A stretch of 64,000 bases of DNA. Origin: Xiphydria camelus. Taxonomy: Eukaryota; Arthropoda; Insecta; Hymenoptera; Xiphydriidae. The notes below the pieces were generated by a model, which saw only the letters and a program-made list of their open reading frames with translations, searched no databases and was not told the DNA's origin. Position 1 is the stretch's first letter. Each line of letters begins with the position of its first letter. Position numbers and translations under genes: made by a program. This document shows, in pieces, positions 45,091 to 57,890 of this stretch. The DNA is taken from assembly GCA_963678675.1 (NCBI GenBank), contig OY783198.1:23298684-23362683 (forward strand), written 5' to 3'.

Positions 45091-46377
45091 AGAATACCAA
45101 GTATCCCGAATATAACAATATTCGAGGTCATTGTCGTTGCTCCATTGCAGAGGTCTCCGAGGCAGAAGCATATGTAGACCTTCTTGTAATGCCACGTAGT
45201 ATAGGCACATCTCTCTTCACCATCGTCAGGTCCCCTTTGAAGGCACATCCTCTGCGTTGCGATACCGTATTCTAAACGAAAACAAGTTATTCTTAATATA
45301 ACCACATATGTATAGATATATGTACAGATTGGACATCTCGTGCTGAATTCGTCAGGACAGTTTAGAAGCTCTGTCAGACAAAAAAGGTGAGCAAGCTTAA
45401 CGAGATATAAGAATGTGCTATATATACCGTTGTTGAGATTTTGACTCTCGATAATTTTTCCACACCATCCCGAAGCGCAAGGCACCGCATCCACGCCCTT
45501 CTCCTCCTCGATTTGTGTAGAATTCATTTTGAAAGGGTCCTTACAGGAACCGAGCTCCCCCCTCGACCTGCAGCTGACGCATCTGCGGAGTGCTCCTGTG
45601 AAAGGTCGCGAGGTGCTTAGCGTTTACCGTAATCTGTCACAATGCGACAAAAGGTACGATAATATTCGCGCGAGAGCGGACCAACGCTCAGCGATTACCA
45701 TTTGGAGACAGATATTTTTACCTCTTAATTTAATGGCATAGATATGTGGATACTACACCAATGTGACCTTCGTCTGTGACAATTAATGACTTCACGATTA
45801 TTTTACAGACGAAAAAATATTTTTGAAAATATTAGACTCTCCGATAATATCTAACATACTTATAGCATACTACAGCAGAGCTGATTCAGTGTTACTTCCC
45901 GAATATAAAGGATCTGGTTTTACGACGTTCGAATGTGGAAAGTTGCCGCTTAACCTTGGCATTCTTGACCATTATAGAATTATTCGAAATTTAGAGACGA
46001 TAAAATTTCTTTTGATAATTAATTTTCATAATTTATAATAACTTTTTACAACGAATTTGAACCTTTTTTTTCATGAATCAAGCGTAAAGTAGTCAGATCG
46101 GTTTGAAAATAAGTAGGTAAATTGTTAGTGGACGCGTACATAAAAGTACTGACATCTTTTTTCCAAATAAATTGAAAAATAAGGCACTGGCACGTGTCGA
46201 AATAGAAATTACATTCAATATGATTACAAATTATTAACGCATGGTCAGTACGAAATCATTGCCTGTCACCGAGTGAAAGTACTGCTTCGCCATTTTGGAG
46301 AACTTACCGTTAGCCGTGCGAGAGACGAGACCGATGTAAAGTATCGCCAGGAACACGCAAATATTCACAGACATCAT
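45075..46377 (-). CDS. Ly6/uPAR-domain GPI-anchored protein
   Basis: Three exons, 46308-46377, 45428-45595 and 45271-45075, give 144 residues. Exon 1 encodes a signal peptide (MMSVNICVFLAILYIGLVS). The mature part has ten cysteines in Ly6 order, starting RCVSC and ending in the diagnostic FCLGDLCNGA (Cys-Asn). The last 20 residues are hydrophobic (IVIFGILGILLRWL), the usual GPI-attachment tail. Insect relatives (quiver/sleepless, boudin, crooked neck-type Ly6 proteins) act at septate junctions or tune neuronal channels and receptors; which paralogue this is I cannot say. Its stop codon is inside a strong hairpin (44989-45090). The gene converges on the secreted-protein gene. Confidence 0.88.
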
Positions 46378-46972
46378 TGTTCTTTTCTTAATAGTTTTTA
46401 CCTGCCATTGACACGAATTTCATCGTTCGTTCAGCGCTCAGCCATTTTGAAACACGCCACTGAAACACTCTGCAACCGGACTCAGCTATCCTTTCACTTC
46501 GCGCTTCGTTAAGGTCTTTACACGTTGGTGCGTTCGCGCGACGCGACAGTGTAATGGAAGTCGCTACACGAGTTTATTTGTTAACATCGAATACATTCCT
46601 GAGGGGTGACACGAATCTATGGAACGCTTGAGTAATTCGACAGCATAGGAAGACGATCCGATTGAATAAAATTATTCGACATTTCTCTAGATGGATTCTT
46701 CATCAAAAGTGGCGTGAAACGAGCTTAACGAATCGCGTGTAGGCTTTATCAAAAATGTAATTTATTCTCTTGACTTGAAATATAACAAATTAATATCAAA
46801 TTTTCGTGTCTCATTCTGCATAAGATGTGCATTATTATTTCTTGGCTATAGTAAATAAATAAATCGCGACGGTTCCCAAGAAATCTAATAATACGCATTA
46901 TTATTTACTACTTTATCTTTTAACTCATCCTATTGCAAATAATTTCTTTTTTAAACTATCATTAATCTTCCC
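46378..46972. other. Intergenic gap between Ly6 and FAM187-like genes
   Basis: Upstream of the Ly6 start and downstream of the FAM187-like stop. It presumably holds the Ly6 promoter. No further feature recognised. Confidence 0.5.
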
Positions 46973-47439
46973 TTAGAATTTTTGTTTCTCATTTTCTCGG
47001 GCTTCGATCTCTTTGTAGTCCTTTACTTTGAATTTGTCCTTTTGTCTGCATACCACGACTAATCCGGCGCAGTAGCAGAAGGAGGTGAGTAGGAAGATAA
47101 ATCCCAAATAACCCATGTGTCTGAAAAAAGCTGAAACGTAAATGAAAACCGAATTCAAATTTGAATTTCAATACTGATCGAATGAGTGAACTCGTTCTAG
47201 AGGTTCAGCATTCGGTTGCAAGATGGCACTAGCTGCTCATCAAGCCGCCACACCCTCGCATTGGCTAGGCATCGCAAGCGAGCAGTGAACGGCTTGACGC
47301 GTAGCGTGGTGAGTGGTGGTTCACTCGTCGATCGCTAGATGGCTAAAAGTAATTTTTCTTTCTCGTGAGTACTGCAAGAATATGTCATTTTGTATATAAG
47401 GAAGAATCGATCCCAACCTGGTGTACTTGCTTCGGCAGT

Positions 47440-47479
<40 letters not shown>

Positions 47480-49279
47480 GGCCCCTGCGCAAGGATGACA
47501 CGCAAAATCGTGAAGCGTTCCACATTTTTTTGCGAAAATTTTTACAACCGTACGCATCAATGAAATAGTACTCACCTTGCGTCAAAAGCCGAGACTTTGA
47601 TATTACCATTATCTTGACTTGTAGCATGTTTACGTTGTCCACGTAACAAGTGTAATTACCTTCCTCATGTTCGGAGACGTCTAAAAAATTTAGAAAAAAT
47701 TCACGTAAAACCATTCGAACAAAAAGTACCTTCTCTCTACCTATTAGATAAAGGCTGGCAAATGTGTCAACCAAAACTCTAGCATCGGCATCTTTTTTGC
47801 GAAAGGAGTGTCCAACTCCTTTTTGCAATTTCAAGCCATCTTTTCGCCAAACCACTTCAGTCCCTAAGTTCGATCTGCAAATAAAATGTAATACTTTAAA
47901 ATTTGCTAAAAATTCTTGTTGAAAATACATTCAATTTAGTTACTCGGGACATATGATGGCTAAATGTGCTCCTTCCGCAAGAACGTATCTCTTTTTGTAC
48001 TTGAACTTATCTTTCTTTTTTATCTTCACCTCTTTCTTGCAACCCTTACATTTCTCTTCCAAAATAAATTCAGGTAAATATTTGGTACTTCTACTTATGG
48101 CGGCAAATTTATTTTCCAGCAACATTGATCTGAAGAGCAGATCGATGAATTATTCTCGCGTATTTCAAAGAATGTAGACATCGACATATACCGGCATGGA
48201 ATCATCGGTGACGTCATGAGTAACTTTGCGCCATGCGAGGTTTCATTATTAAAGATTGCCTGAAATTATTTTACTCCTTAGAAAAAATATACAGCCTCTT
48301 TTAATAAGTAATTACATTATCCAATCGACGTTTCACCCTGCAATTAGCTCGACTCGTTCTGAATCCACGATTACGGATACACTTCTCGCATGGACCCCAA
48401 GCTCCCCATTCTGAAACGACTTCCAAAATCACCCCTGATTCTCGGACTTGTACCAAATCCTTCATTCGTGATACCTGAGCGCAAAAATGCTAATAGTAGA
48501 GGATACGTCGTTGAAATAAAATTATTATGAAAGTACTGTAAAATTTACAGCAAAGCGTAGAGTGACAGGTGCCAAGTTTACTTCGTAGTATTTTTGCCAA
48601 TCAGTTAAATTTCCCTTTTCTATATACGTATTCCCTTTGTCCGAGAACACCGCTGTGTGAAAAGGGGAAATATCTTTTCTTAGAAGAAAGCAATGTACTA
48701 TTCGTAGTACATATTTGCAAATTTATTATTACGCTCGAGTCTGTAATTAAATTTATGTTCCTCTTGCTGTCCTTCTTTGCCGTGGCATTTGTAAATTCCT
48801 CCATCGTTCGCTCCGAAATCTTTTATGACCAATGAAAACTCTGGCGTTACGTGGATTCTATTATACGACGCATTGTTATCCATTCCTAAATCTACTTCTT
48901 TCTCCGATTCAGATTTGTAATAATCTTGAAAATACCAAATTCTGGGCAGCTTATCATCCTTCTCCTTGCTACACTTTAATAATATTAATTCGCGTACGTA
49001 ACCTCGAGATTGATCAATTATAGTGCGACAGATGATGTAATGAAATTAATCGGCTTACACAATTGAGAAATAATTTCGTATCATTTACCAGTAGTGACAT
49101 TCCAGCAAAATCGTTGTATCAATTTCAGCATCCACAAGAAGATATTCGTCTAGATCTTCGGATGTGATTAATCTATCTTTGTCTCGACAATATCTATTAA
49201 TTTGAGGACTTACGTCAAAAGAAATCACGAAACTAGTATTTGTAAATAGAGCCAGTAACCACGCATATATATATTTCAT
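46973..49279 (-). CDS. FAM187-like immunoglobulin-domain membrane protein
   Basis: Nine exons (49089-49279, 48733-48968, 48549-48697, 48316-48474, 48192-48259, 47944-48129, 47741-47874, 47576-47680, 46973-47130) close in frame to 461 residues. I start at MKYIYAWLLALFTN because it begins a signal peptide; an upstream in-frame ATG at 49360 would add 27 charged residues. Ig-like domain one ends in the typical DGGIYKCHG; domain two has VVWRKDG and EEGNYTCYV. Between them lies a thrombospondin-like EWGAWGPCEKC segment and an IPCRS motif typical of FAM187. A single transmembrane helix (GYLGFIFLLTSFCYCAGLVV) and a lysine-rich tail close the protein. The ligand is unknown. A U6 gene lies antisense in the last intron, and LIN9 starts 209 bases away in the opposite direction. 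Confidence 0.85.
47393..47399 (+). promoter_or_regulatory. TATA box of the U6 gene
   Basis: TATATAA ending 24 bases before the first U6 nucleotide, the spacing that defines a Pol III type 3 promoter. A PSEA element should lie around 47360; its consensus is too loose for me to delimit it. Confidence 0.7.
47423..47528 (+). ncRNA. U6: U6 spliceosomal snRNA
   Basis: Near-identical to metazoan U6: 5' stem GTACTTGCTTCGGCAGTAC, the invariant ACAGAGA box (ATACAGAGAAGATTAGCATG), the AGC triad region and the 3' segment GTGAAGCGTTCC, followed by a T-run at 47525-47531 that terminates Pol III. Compensating changes in the 5' stem (GTAC/GTAC instead of GTGC/GCAC) keep the pairing. A TATA box is correctly placed upstream, so this is probably an active gene rather than a retro-copy. 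It is embedded antisense in intron 8 of the FAM187-like gene. Confidence 0.96.
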
Positions 49280-49487
49280 TTTATTTAAGGATTTACTCCT
49301 TAAAGAATAGCATGTATCATTCGACAAGGGCAGCTCACGCTCTCGCTGTTGACAATTCAAAGTTCATATTAATGCGCCATGATTAATATTTCCGGAACAA
49401 ACGGAAACGGACTATGAGAATCACCAAGTAGTGGGGAGGAGTAGTTTGGCGGAAACACGTACCCATGATGCACCAGTCAACATCAAC
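49280..49487. promoter_or_regulatory. Bidirectional promoter between FAM187-like and LIN9
   Basis: Only 208 bases separate the two start codons, so both genes must share a promoter region. It contains TTCCGGAAC, an ETS-type palindrome. No TATA box is evident. Confidence 0.55.
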
Positions 49488-52400
49488 ATGGCGGACGCGA
49501 TTGAAAGTGAGTGAATTTCATGTAATTCTTGACAGAATTAAGTTAATTAAAGTGCATTTCAGTGTAAATCACCTGCTTTGATATTAATAACACTTTGTCG
49601 CGTATCGTTTTAGCTATGGGGTTTTTAATTTTGAGTGGTTGAACGACCACAGTTAAGATTTGAATTGGGTACGGTCAGAATGGGTTTAAAATTTCAAAAA
49701 TGACCAATGCACAATTCAAGCGGGACGGCGAGTCCTTCGTGGAACAATTTTCGATTTTTCAAGCAATCGCTTGCTCGCGGTATTTTCTTATAGTGCTTTA
49801 CGAGCTCTAGAATTTGGGCTTAACGACGTTTTAAGCTCATAGTGCATACGCTATGCGTAAAGGTTGTTTACACATTTTGGTCATAGTTCAGTCATAGTTT
49901 GGTTATGTTAGAATACAAGAGTTGTGCGTTTAGAAATTCTTCATTGATTTCTCACGATATTACAACGTTTGATGTATAATTGTACCTTGTCAGTTCGGGA
50001 ACCGTGATATGGATAGTACGTTTCACAATTACATTGGGTTTTTTAATACATTTATAGCAAAGTAACGAAAGTAGCAAGCTAGTTTAAAAGCAACCAATGT
50101 ATAAGATGTAAACGGACGATTACCTACAATTATGAAAGTGAATCGATAGTTTGGCCAAGTTTACTTACAGGTGTAACAAATGTGAATATAAACTAGTCAT
50201 TCATGTGAAATATACTTTGAATTATATGAACCGCCGTGAACTTTTCTGAGCTAGTAAATTGTATCTTAAAATTCGAAAAGTCAAATTCGAATCAATTAAC
50301 AGGTAGATGTATCTTTTTTTTTTTACAATAGACGAATCAGCGGAAACGCTGCTCTCTATCAAGAATGGAGGGTATCCATCAGTTGATGAAATTAAAACAG
50401 AAGTAATGGACGATGAGACAGAGTTGATGGACGTCGAGGAGAATCGAGTATCGAACAATTCGATGGACTCCAACATGGATACGGAGGATTCCGAGCCTAT
50501 GCCCGAGCTTGGTCCGGCGGCTCTGGGCCTCCAAAGAGTTGGGACGCAACCTCCGCCTAAACCAAATCCACCCACGCAACCCGTACAAGTTTTAAATCGC
50601 AGAGGAATGCCTGCGAGAATTAGGAAAAAGAATAAATTATTCTATGACGACATACTGGTCAACCACCCCCATCACAGGTAAGCACCATCTTGTCCCAGTA
50701 AGTACTTCGGATCCAACTTAATTGATCTATACAGAATTGGCAACGGACATTAGATCTTACAGGATAAAGAAGGATCATACGACAGAAGTCAAGCAATCTC
50801 CTAGAAAAGTTCCTCGACCGTCGCCGGCGAAGAAACAGCCTAAGATAATTAGCGAACCGAAAAAGACTCCTGTGCCTCCACAGCCGCCTACTCCAGTAAC
50901 AGCTTCGGTTAAAGAGGAAAAAGAACCGGAAAAACCAATGCAGCCTTCTTCGCCCGATCGGAAGGTCGGTCAGAAAATTGGCATGAGACTGAGAAATTTA
51001 TTGAAGCTCCCGAAGGCCCATAAGTGGGTGTGCTACGAATGGTTCTACAGCAATATAGACAAGTACGTGTAATTATAACGAGTGTTATGTAATTCGCTTT
51101 CTACGCGATCATTATTTTCTAAGGTATTTATTCATATGACACTTGATAAATGTACATTGCCTCCTGTTTATGAACTGTGGCCATTTTTATTCTTCTAGAA
51201 CACTATTCGAAGGAGATAACGACTTCATGATCTGCCTGAAGGAATCCTTTCCACAGTTAAAAACTCGGAAATTAACTCGGGTGGAGTGGTGTAAGATCAG
51301 GAGAATGATGGGTAAGCCGCGGCGCTGCTCTCACTCTTTCTTCGAAGAAGAGCGACGTGAGCTCGAGAGAAAGCGACAGAAAATTCGAATGCTCCAGCAA
51401 AGAAAGACCGCGGATATCAGTAGTTTTAAAGATTTACCGCCCGAAATACCTCTGCAATTGGTCATTGGAACGAAAGTCACGGCGAGATTGAGGAAACCGC
51501 AAGATGGATTATTCACTGGAAGTATAGATGCTGTTGACACTAGCAATAATACATACAGAATCACGTTTGAAAGGGCAGGGCTCGGGACGCACAGTGTACC
51601 TGATTACGAAGTCTTGGTGAGTACTATATTTATATAGTTCCTAATGCGAAAACGGTCTCTTCATTTTTTATTTACTTCCAGCAATTAAAACTACGTTTTC
51701 ATTAGTTTTTATTATTAATTTCATCGCATCACATTTTCAGTCAAACGAACCACCAGAGACCATTAGCGTGGCTTCCTTTGCGCAAAAGTTCAGACCGCGG
51801 CAAGTACAATATGTGCCTTCACCTCCTTATGCACTGAAATTAATGTCACCGCGTTTGAACAACGACCCATTGATATCCAATGCGTCGGTCTCGTTACCGA
51901 AAAAGTCTCATATCGGTGGTACCATGAACGGGTACCCTTTAAAATTGCTCGAATTTATGGTAAAAGTGAATAAGATATTGATTGCCAAGAAAACAAAGAT
52001 CAGAAAGTTGAAGGAAATGAACGGGGAAGCGGAAATGAGGAGGTCTTTTGGGGAACCCCTTCCACCAGATTTTGAAAGGAAATATGCAGGGTATGTAAAT
52101 ATGTACTTATGTGACATAATGAATTAGCGATTAATTAATGACGCTATTTCACTCGAGTCGGATGTATTCGTTAATATTTCTATTTATGTAACAACTCTCT
52201 TATGGAAATAGATGATATTCTTTCCATCGGAACCTTTTAACGTGTTTTATTCAATTTGTAACAATAGGATCGTCGTGGAGTTGGAGAAGATGAATGTGGC
52301 CCTTCAAGATTTTCTAAACGACGTTCAAGAACTATGTCAAGAAATGGCCCCGGAGCCGAGTGTTGCGGCTATGCTGGCGCCGTCACATCTGCGTGAAAAA

Positions 52401-52822
52401 TGCCGACAAGAAGCAGGTGACATGGTTGCCAGAAATAATATGATCAATGACAGAGGACCTGGAAAAATGAACCAGCTTGTAACGGATCTGACGGCACTCA
52501 TGCTGCAAGTCAAGGTAATTAACAACTGATATTTAGTTTGATATGAGTGATGAGTAGGAAGTCAAGTGCCTCAAAGTGTTTCCTCCGTGCCCATGAACAT
52601 TGTGCTACAACGATAAATATTATATTGCAGAGTCTCTCTGATTCGGATCGAAACGCCTATGAACTGAAGGTTCTGCAGGGCACAATGGAACAGATCAGAT
52701 CAAAGCTCAGTCCGCAAAATCAACAAGTTTTCCAAAATAACGTGGAAATTCACATGCAGCACATTCAGCTGGGTTTGGGCCAAATCGGTGCTTTAACACC
52801 ATTTATGGCGCAAAAAGCTTAG
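49488..52822 (+). CDS. LIN9: LIN9 homologue, MuvB core subunit (DIRP domain)
   Basis: Seven exons (49488-49506, 50332-50677, 50754-51062, 51199-51616, 51741-52090, 52268-52514, 52631-52822) give 626 residues. The DIRP domain covers about 195-290 and has the family signature KWVCYEWFYSNIDK and LTRVEWCKIRRMMGKPRRCS. A Tudor-like segment follows (LQLVIGTKVTARLRK, DYEVL), then helical regions and a conserved C-terminal domain. LIN9 (Drosophila Mip130-associated Mip120/Aly family) belongs to MuvB, which with DP/E2F/RB forms DREAM to repress, or with Myb to activate, cell-cycle genes. The first coding exon holds six codons plus one base. The promoter is shared with the FAM187-like gene. Confidence 0.93.
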
Positions 52823-54498
52823 CGATGACGCTTGTGTGCGACAGTGCTCGAGATGACTTATATAACGAAGATTATATTGATTTTGGTGTTTTACAAAAAA
52901 CGCCATTCTTCATTTCATTGCGTATATTACTTTTGTAAATATAATAACTAAATTTCTCTAGAAACTCTGGCTGTTCGAAATTATTACACGTATTGTATAT
53001 TTACGATGGCGTCGGGCCGTCGTTTGCATTGCATGGCTCTTCGAATACATCATTCCTATAGTTATTGCTTAAATGGAGTTCATTGTTGGACCTGGAAATT
53101 GTAAGAAGTTTTGATACGCGAAGTTATCGATAATGCATCGAGTTTCAGCTTCAAATATTTATTAAACCAAGAAGCTGGAGTAGTGCTGAGAAAAAAATCG
53201 CGGTGAGACAAATTTTGGGTTTCGGATGATAAGGTAAAGTGTACGCGTGTAATGTAGATATATACATATAATACAAAAATGCTCCAAACTTTTTTAAATA
53301 GAATTGTGCACCTCTGCTCTGTTACAGCCATAACAGAAAATGTCAAAAGTTTATTCATTATTTAATAGTTATATATAGCCATTATGAAGTTTGATTCTAA
53401 TATGTAATGTTTGTACCAATTGAACGAGCAATGCCCGTAAATGAATACACAGAATAATTCGTTATATTGTATAAACTGGATTAATTTAACATTCAATTTT
53501 TCCAAACGGCATTATTACTAAATTACCTCTTTGTCAATTTCGAGTTGCACTGGTTACACTTATAAACAGCGTACGACAAAAACGGATTTATATTTAGTGA
53601 TTTATTACATATTTTTCGTTTATATACAAGTAGACTACATAGCCTTACCATTACAATTGTTCTATATTGGTTTACAATTCATAGCAAGATATAGTGGAAA
53701 GACATTTTCCCACACACGCTCACTCGAATAAGTAAAGGTAGAGAATCTTAAGAATACGTAAAAATCCAATGATTGGGAAATAAACTTACAATTTATATAG
53801 TGCATATCTCACCAGAAGCTACGGCGATCAATCGATAGCACAAAACGGATCTATATGTATTTTAAGTCGATTAATACTACATAATTATTAATTTTTACAT
53901 TTGCTTTCCCTTATGATTATGTAACTTAAAGTTACAATCAAACGTATATTTTAAAGCCTCCCGCGTACAAATGTTGAAACTGATTGACGGTATCATTTGT
54001 ATTGCATCGGTCCTAATTTTGCTAAATTATGAACATTCTTCTACTATTTAACATATCAACTCATATACCACGTTTCTTTTCCAGAGTACAGAAATCAAGT
54101 AAAACATACGAGATTGCTGCATGTCGATGTGATCTAAAACTCTGAAGCATTCGTTCGCGATCACATTCAAAATACAGTATGGACATTGTTACTGTAATGC
54201 TCATTCTGATATTGTATAGATACTGCATCCAATACGACAGCAGACCATTCACTCATTTTATGTCATTCATAATCATGAATATTTCAACGTAGATCATCGA
54301 GTAACTTTTACCTTTATCCATATTTCACCCCATTCATAAACTTATCTTAAACCTGAAGACTAAATTCACGCACGTAAAACGGGGCGTTAAACTGAGACGG
54401 CTATTAATCAGGATTTAAAGAGTTTATGAATACGGTTGATTACATCTCTCACGTAAATAGTGCGCAATGACATTATCAACGTGACCTTATATTTCCTT
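52823..54498. other. Convergent 3' region of LIN9 and NUP50
   Basis: AT-rich DNA between two facing stop codons. Long UTRs probably fill part of it. No repeat or RNA gene recognised. Confidence 0.5.
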
Positions 54499-56310
54499 CT
54501 ATTTCTTGTACTTACCGAGAGTTTCCAGCAAGGTATCCGCTTCTTCGCTAGTCTTAACTCTCAGTAGGACTGGAATCGGCGGAGGCTGCGAATCTGACGT
54601 AGGTATGCATACCATCATTACGGTATTTTTGTTCATACGCTGAATTGGAATACTTTCAGTCAATAGCGTGTTCAATAGTAGATTTCCTAGTGAAGTATCA
54701 GCACGCACTATTAGCTGCGTTTTTCCATTAGGTGTAGGCTTTAAGTATAAAGTGCCTACCCCTCTGTCGCTAAAGTTTTTTTCTTTTTTGACAAACACTT
54801 TACACCTGTAATCATAGAACAGTTTCCACAAGAGTTCTCAAAGAAAGGGGGGGGGGGGGGGGGGTCAAAAGAGGCTCTATTATTTATGTATAATTATATT
54901 TGAGTGAAAATTGTTCCATACCGTTGTTGGAACACTGCTCCTTCCTCCGTAACTGGTTTAAATTCTGGTTTTGGCGGCTCTTCGTCCTCATTTTTCTCAT
55001 CATCTTCAGTTTTATTTTCAGACTCTTGCGGTTTGACAGCTTGGGCTCCAAAGGAAAATGGCTTTGTGCTGAATAGAACATTTCTATTTAGATTTCACGC
55101 GAAGAGAATAAATTCTCTCAATTTATTGGTATATATTTTCCAGCTTATCAACGAATAAAGTCAATATTTTCTGTTTTTTTTACCTCCCAAAACTAAATCC
55201 AGCAGAAGCAGTATTCGTGGTGGAGCCAAATCCAAAGCTAAAGATGGAAGCACCTTGAGGGAATGAACTACTGCTGGTGACTGGTGGTTTCGCTTCGACC
55301 TTTTCTATCGCGTCCTCTTTTTTTTCTTCGGCTACGGAGGATTTATTAAGAAATGGATTCTTTTCCGGATTTTCAAATATCGATTTTCCGATATTCGTGT
55401 TCCCAAATATCGATTTTTCCGGTTTCCAATCCGATCCACTAAGTGGCGACGCATTTGTAGCTTTATTTGTCAAAACCGAGCTTTCGGATTTTTTTTCCAC
55501 AGTTACCGGCGGATCTTTTGTGGTTGTACTTTCAGTAATGGTAGGTTGAGTTGACTTTTCTTTGGAATTGGTCACTGCGGTTTTCTCGTGACAACTATGG
55601 CTAGATTCAATGTCTTTCAGATGCTTTTCATAATCGCGAAAAATTGGTGTCAAAATACAAAATGGATTCGAATCGACGTGAGTTTTGATCCATTGAGTGA
55701 CACTCTCATTTAGACCTTTCAATTTGGCGTAATAGCCTGAAGATTGTTGAGAGAGTTTATTTTCCTTCTTATCAGCGTTCTTTTCAGCTTCAACTTCCAT
55801 TGTTTGGGGCGTTTGATTTTTTGTCCCGCTCCACGCCGTTGCGTCTAAACCGTTTTTAGGAATTTTAGGTGATCCATTATTAATAGTAGTACTGGTACTC
55901 TCGTTAGCACTCGTATTTGTCGGTGTATCTTTTGTAGTGGAATTAGTACTAGCTAAAAAACTGAACGGAGACGGCGTGGTTGTCGAAGTTTTGAAACCAG
56001 CAAATGTATCAAACGCACTTTGTGGTGTTCCCTGAAATTAAAAGGGTCTATGTTAAAGCGACAAAATGAACAAGTGCAAGACAGGTGAAGGATAATTATG
56101 CGAATTCAGAAATTAGAAATAACATATTTAGAAGATGTTAAGGGAACTAACACCCCCGCTGTTGGGTAGTCTCCGTCTGGCAGGTTTGATAACTCTTTTT
56201 TGTAGAATTTCTTCCGACGCTTTCGCAAATGTTCCTGCTTCTTCGGGAACTTCCTCGTAATTCCAATTATCGTGGTTTAACTCGGAGGTTGCACTTCGTT
56301 TAGCAGCCAT
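54499..56310 (-). CDS. NUP50: NUP50 nucleoporin
   Basis: Four exons (56152-56310, 55184-56031, 54922-55068, 54499-54805) give 486 residues. The N terminus [16 protein letters not shown] and the [10 protein letters not shown] segment form the importin-alpha binding region. The middle carries scattered FG-type motifs (FAGFK, SPFSFL, IFSFGFG, AGFSFG, PFSFGA) and a conserved helix block [20 protein letters not shown]. The last 110 residues are a Ran-binding domain of RanBP1 type ([20 protein letters not shown]). NUP50 sits at the nuclear basket and speeds release of cargo from importin. The exon 1 donor must be GTTAGT at 56151 to keep frame, rather than the overlapping GTGTTA. Intron 3 has a pure G17 run. 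Confidence 0.92.
54848..54864. repeat. Homopolymer of 17 G
   Basis: Uninterrupted G run in intron 3 of NUP50 (C run in the transcript sense). Length may be inexact because such runs are hard to sequence. Confidence 0.85.
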
Positions 56311-57890
56311 TACTACAGTAATAAATATTAAAAAATAAAAAAAGGAATATTTAACATATAACAGACAGCGAGGGCAGCAATTGAAGAGGACATAGTTTTA
56401 GATACCCCAGATTTAACAATTTTATCACGGTTTTTATTAGGACAACAAATTACATATGTATATCTGTACCTCAGAGCCAGAGTATGTTAAGTCCAAATTT
56501 TTAGTTTTGAGATAACTGAGTTAAAAATATTAATTAAATATTAATATTATTATTTAACATATAAAACCCATTTTCGGCAAAAATGGACTACTCTGGCTCT
56601 GAGGTACAGATATGTATATGGAACAAAAGAATATAATTATAGTCGATGCATTTTGTATTCAAATACGTTCGATTAAATCGTGTCACAGGCTTGTGGTTAT
56701 GAATGGAAGCAATGCGATTAAGTACGATTTTTTACTCTAAAATTAAATCTCAAATGCCAGTAGAAATCACGATACAAATATACAGATGTGTACACACCTC
56801 AATTAGCTAACAAGACGGCGGATTTTTAAATTAATCTAAGAAGAAATAAAAAAATGTGTATAGGTTAACCGTCATCTGTGAATAAAACTACCGCAAACGA
56901 GCTTTATGAGTGTGAACGAGCTAAATGGAGAGCAGAAATGAGCTTCTTACCTCGTCGAAAAGGTTGTAAACTTCGCCGAAGAAACTGTACTGATTTATTG
57001 CAATTTTGCAAGAGTTATCACAAAAATCATGAATGAAAATCGACACGACACTGCGCGGGACGACTTTCGGCATATGCGCCTGAACGTGATAGTGACCAAG
57101 ACCCTACATCTTGCAGGCCTCGAGTCGAATGAATCGGCTCTACTAATGTAGTATTTTTTCAAGTAACGTATTTCGACAATTCGAGTTAATCATGCGCTGA
57201 ATCAGGATAGACTATGGTAACAAGCGATTGGTAGATACGATGACTGATAAATTTTGAATCTATATATTTTATTTGTTGAAATGCTCAATTCGAGAAACAG
57301 ATTCGAAATTGGCGCTCGATAACATGTCCGAACTTCACGCCCCTTGTGTGTAGTCTGCTTCGGTGGGAGCAGTTCTAGACCACCCCGTAAAGGCGCCACT
57401 GTCGCCGACATCACCGCACACCCCTATGCGCTCTTATTATTGGGAAAACATCTGCCTAAGAAAATCTCTTCTGAATGATCGCGATCTCGCGAAGGTGGAC
57501 GCGCATCCGGTGGGAAACCATCGAAAAACCGTGCTGTAACCTAAAAACGGTGATTTGGTCGAGTGTTACGAGAGTTTCCGCACATTTTTGCGGCGAAAAG
57601 TCGTTTTTGGTGGCTTCGAAACGGGACGGCGGGGGGTACCGGGGGACCGAGCAACTTGGTACGTCCGTGTAAATGCTCACGAGGAGCGAATCCACTTGGT
57701 CCTCGATAGTGTTGGTGTCGATCGTCACAGTGTGCGCTTGGCGTTCGCGCGTGTAGCGGGTAAGTGCTGTGAATCCGTGGTGCGCGCCGTGTGTGCGGTG
57801 ATCGGAGATTCGTCCTCGAGGTTTTCCGCTTTTTGCCTGGAAAACTCGGGCTCCGTCCGCGAAAAACCGATTGAAAGTGTCCGCGATAGT
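56311..57890. other. Divergent upstream region of NUP50 and the 57.9 kb gene
   Basis: Contains the inverted-repeat element 56452-56619 and, from about 57.4 kb, GC-rich DNA that is probably 5' UTR and promoter of the gene starting at 57891. A GTAAGT donor at 57760 may end an alternative 5' exon. Confidence 0.45.
56452..56619. mobile_element. MITE-like inverted repeat upstream of NUP50
   Basis: Arms of about 31 bases at 56452-56484 and 56589-56619 are reverse complements (including CTCAGAGCCAGAGTA). The centre is AT-rich and non-coding. Only 140 bases from the NUP50 start codon. Confidence 0.7.

Noticed and set aside
57555..57890. In-frame N-terminal extension of the 57.9 kb gene
   Set aside because: The frame is open, but composition resembles translated GC-rich 5' UTR and a GTAAGT donor at 57760 lies within it. 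MEISKG is the better start.
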